The notes under the pieces: generated by a model
The model's input: only the letters and a program-made list of their open reading frames with translations
What the model was told of the DNA's origin: nothing
The model's database searches: none
Translations under genes and position numbers: made by a program
Shown: positions 6,044 to 8,010 of the stretch, in pieces
Numbering within the stretch: position 1 is the stretch's first letter
Layout: every line of letters begins with the position of its first letter
Origin: an uncultured Aeromonadales bacterium
GTDB taxonomy: Bacteria > Pseudomonadota > Gammaproteobacteria > Enterobacterales > Succinivibrionaceae
Assembly (NCBI GenBank): GCA_902796095.1
Contig: CADBNP010000344.1
Span: 1-8,010 of the forward strand
Direction: 5' to 3'
DNA length: 8,010 nucleotides

Positions 6044-6646
6044 ATGTCAGAAGAACAGGACTACATAAATACAGTGCATCAGTCTCTGGATTATGTAAAT
6101 GATATGTTCAGCGACAAACTTAACATGATTGTCGCCACAGTTTTTTCATGCATTCACCTGGATAAGAGAGTGATCCTCTGCGCCACATACGGCAACATTC
6201 CCCTTTGTGACAATTTTGCCCAGGAACTTAATAATCTTTTTATTCAGAAAACAGGAAAAATTTCTGTGTATTCTCTCAACAGTGACGGAAGAAATCTTGC
6301 TCTCCTCAAGAAGGGAGCTCCGGCAAACGTATTCAGTGCACAGTTCGATATGGTAAGCCACGAGGGCGATCTTCTGATGATTGTTCCGGGTGAATATCCT
6401 GCTCCCGGGAATCAGGATCCATCGGAACAGGCACTGGTAAATCTTATTGAGAGAGCACATGCAAACAAAAGTACTATAATAAATCTCAGTGCGAGCAGCA
6501 GAGACACATTCATTACGGACAGACTTGCCTGTGACAGTATAAATCTGAATTTCAGTGCCGTCTCAAATCAGGATGCTTCAGCGATTGTACTGATGTTTAT
6601 ACTTCAATACATAATCAGAACAGTAAGATATGAAATCAGCAGCTGA
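6044..6646 (+). CDS. diaA: Divergent SIS-domain protein in the diaA position (DiaA-like)
   Basis: DiaA in E. coli is a tetrameric SIS-domain protein that binds DnaA and promotes timely initiation at oriC. This 200-residue product has about the right length and the right place, between lpoA and dolP. Aligned by eye with DiaA, KRVILCATYGNIPLCDNFAQ (41-60) matches the first SIS strand and helix, ISVYSLNSDGRNLALL (73-88) matches the family's ALNTDN region, and SHEGDLLMIVP (105-115) matches the GHAGDVLLAIS strand. The phosphosugar-binding loops are replaced: GNGTSAANA becomes ATYGNIPLC, and STRGNS becomes PGEYPAPGN. It therefore probably does not bind sugar phosphates in the usual way. The ATG has TAGGAG (6028-6033) ten bases upstream. 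No clear promoter lies between the lpoA terminator and this start. The symbol rests on synteny as much as on sequence. Confidence 0.72.
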   Translation: MSEEQDYINTVHQSLDYVNDMFSDKLNMIVATVFSCIHLDKRVILCATYGNIPLCDNFAQELNNLFIQKTGKISVYSLNSDGRNLALLKKGAPANVFSAQFDMVSHEGDLLMIVPGEYPAPGNQDPSEQALVNLIERAHANKSTIINLSASSRDTFITDRLACDSINLNFSAVSNQDASAIVLMFILQYIIRTVRYEISS

Positions 6647-6791
6647 TTTTTAGCAAAAAATATGGTTTAAACAGAATTCACTTAATTTATTCTCTGCCTG
6701 AACTTCTGAAGTTTTCGCTCGGAAAATGAAGGCAGCATTGAAGTTTAGCAACACATATCAAACATTACCGCATACAGATAAAGGCGTACAG
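6647..6791 (+). promoter_or_regulatory. Intergenic region before dolP, with a 13-base palindrome
   Basis: This 145-base gap holds no terminator, so the SIS gene and dolP may be co-transcribed. AACTTC-T-GAAGTT (6701-6713) is a perfect inverted repeat with a single central base, of operator size and too tight to be an RNA hairpin. I find no convincing sigma-70 pair. A GAACTT at 6700-6705 resembles a sigma-E -35, but no matching -10 sits at the expected distance. Confidence 0.3.
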
Positions 6792-7472
6792 ATGAAGATA
6801 ACACATTGGGCTCTTTTAGGAGTTTTAGCATCAACCATGCTTTCAGGATGTGCCGCAGCACTCATAGCCGGTGCAGCCGGTGCCGGTACAGCATCAGTCG
6901 TCGGAGAAAGACGCACAGTCGGAGTAATGATAGATGACAGCGCAATTGAATCCGTTGCCAAGGATGAGATAAAAAGCATAGATGAAATAGGATACAGCCG
7001 CAGCAATATCGGAACTACCTCAGTAGACGGTATTCTCCTTGTTCACGGGCAGAGCAGATCAGCTGTTATCAGGAATAATCTTGAAAAAACATGCATGAAG
7101 ATCAGGGGAGTTAAAAGAGTATACAACGGTCTGACAGATGAGGATAACGTCAGTCTGGCTCAATCCAGCAAAGACAGCTGGATCACAACAAAAATAAAAA
7201 CAAAGTTTATTGGTGAATCCGGAATGAACACGAACTCTTTCAAGGTTGTAACAGAAAACGGAATAGTATACCTCATGGGAGTTGTAACACGTTCAGAAGG
7301 TGATAGAGCCGCCAGAATTGCTGCACAGACTGACGGTGTAGTAAAGGTAATCAAACTGTACCAGTATATAAACAAATCTGAAGCAGCAAGACCGGAATTG
7401 CAGGATCCTACAGCAACTGCACCGTCGGCGTCAGCACTGAGTTCTGACACTATAGAGGTAACTGATCTGTAG
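6792..7472 (+). CDS. dolP: Outer-membrane BON-domain lipoprotein DolP
   Basis: DolP (formerly YraP) is an outer-membrane lipoprotein that supports envelope integrity and, in E. coli, BAM function and division-site processes. From the ATG at 6792 the product has 226 residues, with AAAGG (6780-6784) seven bases upstream; the in-frame ATG at 6726 lacks such a site. The signal peptide ends in the lipobox LSGC with Cys20, followed by Ala, compatible with outer-membrane sorting. Two BON domains follow. BON1 spans about 44-115 (RTVGVMIDD, VDGILLVHGQS, GVKRVYNGL). BON2 spans about 125-194 (SKDSWITTKIKTKF, VVTENGIVYLMGVVTRSE, GVVKVIKLYQYI), which tracks E. coli DolP closely. Residues 195-226 form an Ala/Ser/Thr/Pro-rich acidic tail absent from the 191-residue E. 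coli protein. Confidence 0.93.
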   Translation: MKITHWALLGVLASTMLSGCAAALIAGAAGAGTASVVGERRTVGVMIDDSAIESVAKDEIKSIDEIGYSRSNIGTTSVDGILLVHGQSRSAVIRNNLEKTCMKIRGVKRVYNGLTDEDNVSLAQSSKDSWITTKIKTKFIGESGMNTNSFKVVTENGIVYLMGVVTRSEGDRAARIAAQTDGVVKVIKLYQYINKSEAARPELQDPTATAPSASALSSDTIEVTDL

Positions 7473-7481
7473 ACAGATTAT

Positions 7482-7512
7482 TTTTGGAAAATTCATCCAG
7501 GATTTTCCAAAA
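7482..7512. repeat. Perfect 11-bp hairpin just after dolP
   Basis: TTTTGGAAAAT (7482-7492) and ATTTTCCAAAA (7502-7512) form an 11-bp AT-rich stem with a 9-base loop, starting nine bases after the dolP stop. Neither strand carries a T-run after it. It could stabilise the dolP mRNA 3' end or contribute to termination with the next hairpin. Confidence 0.55.
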
Positions 7513-7535
7513 TGACTATAACAATGACTCTAAAA

Positions 7536-7579
7536 AACGAAAAGCCGCTCCAGCATTCATGGAACGGCCTTATTTCGTT
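7536..7579. terminator. Imperfect long hairpin, probable bidirectional terminator
   Basis: A core stem pairs 7544-7552 with 7560-7568 (nine positions, one mismatch) around a 7-base loop. An outer stem pairs AACGAAA (7536-7542) with TTTCGTT (7573-7579). On the minus strand the core is followed by TTTTCGTTTTTTA, a good T-rich tail. On the plus strand it is followed by CTTATTTCG, which is weaker. It sits between dolP (plus) and the minus-strand remnant and probably ends transcription from both sides. Confidence 0.6.
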
Positions 7580-7621
7580 ACATCATATTAAAATCTTGTA
7601 ACAGACAAATTGCCACCCTGT

Positions 7622-7959
7622 TCACTCTTCAAAACCAATATAGCAGATTTCTCCATAAATAGCGTCATCGGCATACAACTCACCTGTCCCCGGTTGCATC
7701 AAAATCCTCCATGACAAAAACAGGCAGAAAAGTTTTCCTTCACCTACAGTCCAGCCAAGATCGTGAGATACAGAAAAATCTCTGATTTCGGTATCAGCAA
7801 ACTCATTTGCAGGATAAGAGATCTTATGGAAAATTTCTGTTTCTCTCCATGGCCGAGGAGACCGACTTCAGAAAGATTATTATCACAATCTTCTCCCAGA
7901 TGAACCTTATTAGAACCCCAAACCGACATGCTATCATTTTCCAAACTGTATAAACACAT
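7622..7959 (-). pseudogene. Probable frameshifted small gene of unknown function
   Basis: Two overlapping minus-strand frames together look like one broken gene. The first starts at ATG 7959, or more likely ATG 7929, which has TTTGGA (7940-7945) ten bases upstream, and stops at TAG 7744-7746. The second is open from 7867 to TGA 7622-7624, about 81 codons, but has no early start codon. Its later part (ISYPANEF, LGWTVGEGKLF, AIYGEICYIGFEE) has a natural protein-like composition, whereas the end of the first frame is an unlikely Leu/Ile run. A single -1 shift between 7744 and 7867 would join them into about 110 residues. The bidirectional terminator downstream on this strand supports a formerly transcribed unit. 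I do not recognise the family. Alternatives are a sequencing error or no gene at all. Confidence 0.45.
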
Positions 7960-7983
7960 TCAAAATGATGATGAACACAAATT

Positions 7984-8005
7984 AAAAAAGGGGCCTTCAG
8001 CCCCT
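7984..8005 (-). terminator. Rho-independent terminator of a minus-strand gene beyond the right edge
   Basis: On the minus strand AGGGGC (8000-8005) pairs with GCCCCT (7989-7994) across a 5-base loop and runs into T residues (7984-7989). It points toward lower coordinates, so it should end a gene that lies just outside the window on the right. Any transcription of the remnant at 7622-7959 would have to start after it or read through it. Confidence 0.8.
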
Positions 8006-8010
8006 AAGAA

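Noticed and set aside
6700..6726. Sigma-E promoter upstream of dolP (GAACTT at 6700-6705)
   Set aside because: dolP is a sigma-E target in E. coli, so this was worth checking. The sequence about 16 bases downstream is GAAAA rather than a TCTGA/TCAAA-type -10.
6726..6791. Upstream ATG for DolP
   Set aside because: It lacks a good Shine-Dalgarno and would put 22 hydrophilic residues before the lipoprotein signal peptide. The ATG at 6792 has AAAGG at proper spacing.
1..8010. CRISPR arrays, insertion sequences, tRNA or rRNA genes, integrase or phage genes
   Set aside because: I looked for regularly spaced repeats, transposase motifs, terminal inverted repeats and tRNA-like folds and found none.

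Overview
The window reads as the chromosome of a gammaproteobacterium. The evidence is the str operon order (rpsL-rpsG-fusA), near-E. coli S12, S7 and EF-G sequences, and an lpoA / DiaA-like / dolP cluster, which is the yraM-yraO-yraP neighbourhood of gammaproteobacteria. Base composition is moderate to AT-leaning. The 575-residue LpoA, the absence of yraN and the divergent DiaA-like protein fit a lineage away from Enterobacteriaceae. An animal-associated group such as Succinivibrionaceae is possible, but that is a guess.

Layout. Positions 1-1310 (minus strand) hold the start of the str operon: a strong sigma-70 promoter (1282-1310), rpsL, rpsG and the first 71 codons of fusA, which runs off the left edge. 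Hairpins sit in both intercistronic gaps. Positions 1354-3883 (minus strand) hold a two-gene operon of unrecognised secreted proteins, followed by a terminator just upstream of the str promoter. Positions 3884-4209 are a divergent intergenic region with inverted repeats and a probable lpoA promoter. Positions 4210-7472 (plus strand) hold lpoA, a strong terminator, a divergent SIS-domain gene in the diaA position, and dolP with a C-terminal extension. Positions 7473-8010 hold a bidirectional-looking terminator, a probable frameshifted remnant on the minus strand, and a terminator for a minus-strand gene entering from beyond the right edge.

How the genes relate. The left part is translation machinery. 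The plus-strand cluster concerns the envelope and replication: LpoA activates the peptidoglycan synthase PBP1A from the outer membrane, DolP is an outer-membrane BON lipoprotein, and DiaA in E. coli helps DnaA at oriC. The two secreted proteins between them are the main unknown. By eye I find the same cysteine-bearing unit four times, twice in each protein, with a shared L-x-F-C start, a G-x-K strand, an E-[FYW]-x-x-M strand and a C-x(5-8)-C-x(17-23)-C end. This suggests an exported, disulfide-stabilised family that grew by duplication. Its function cannot be told from sequence alone.
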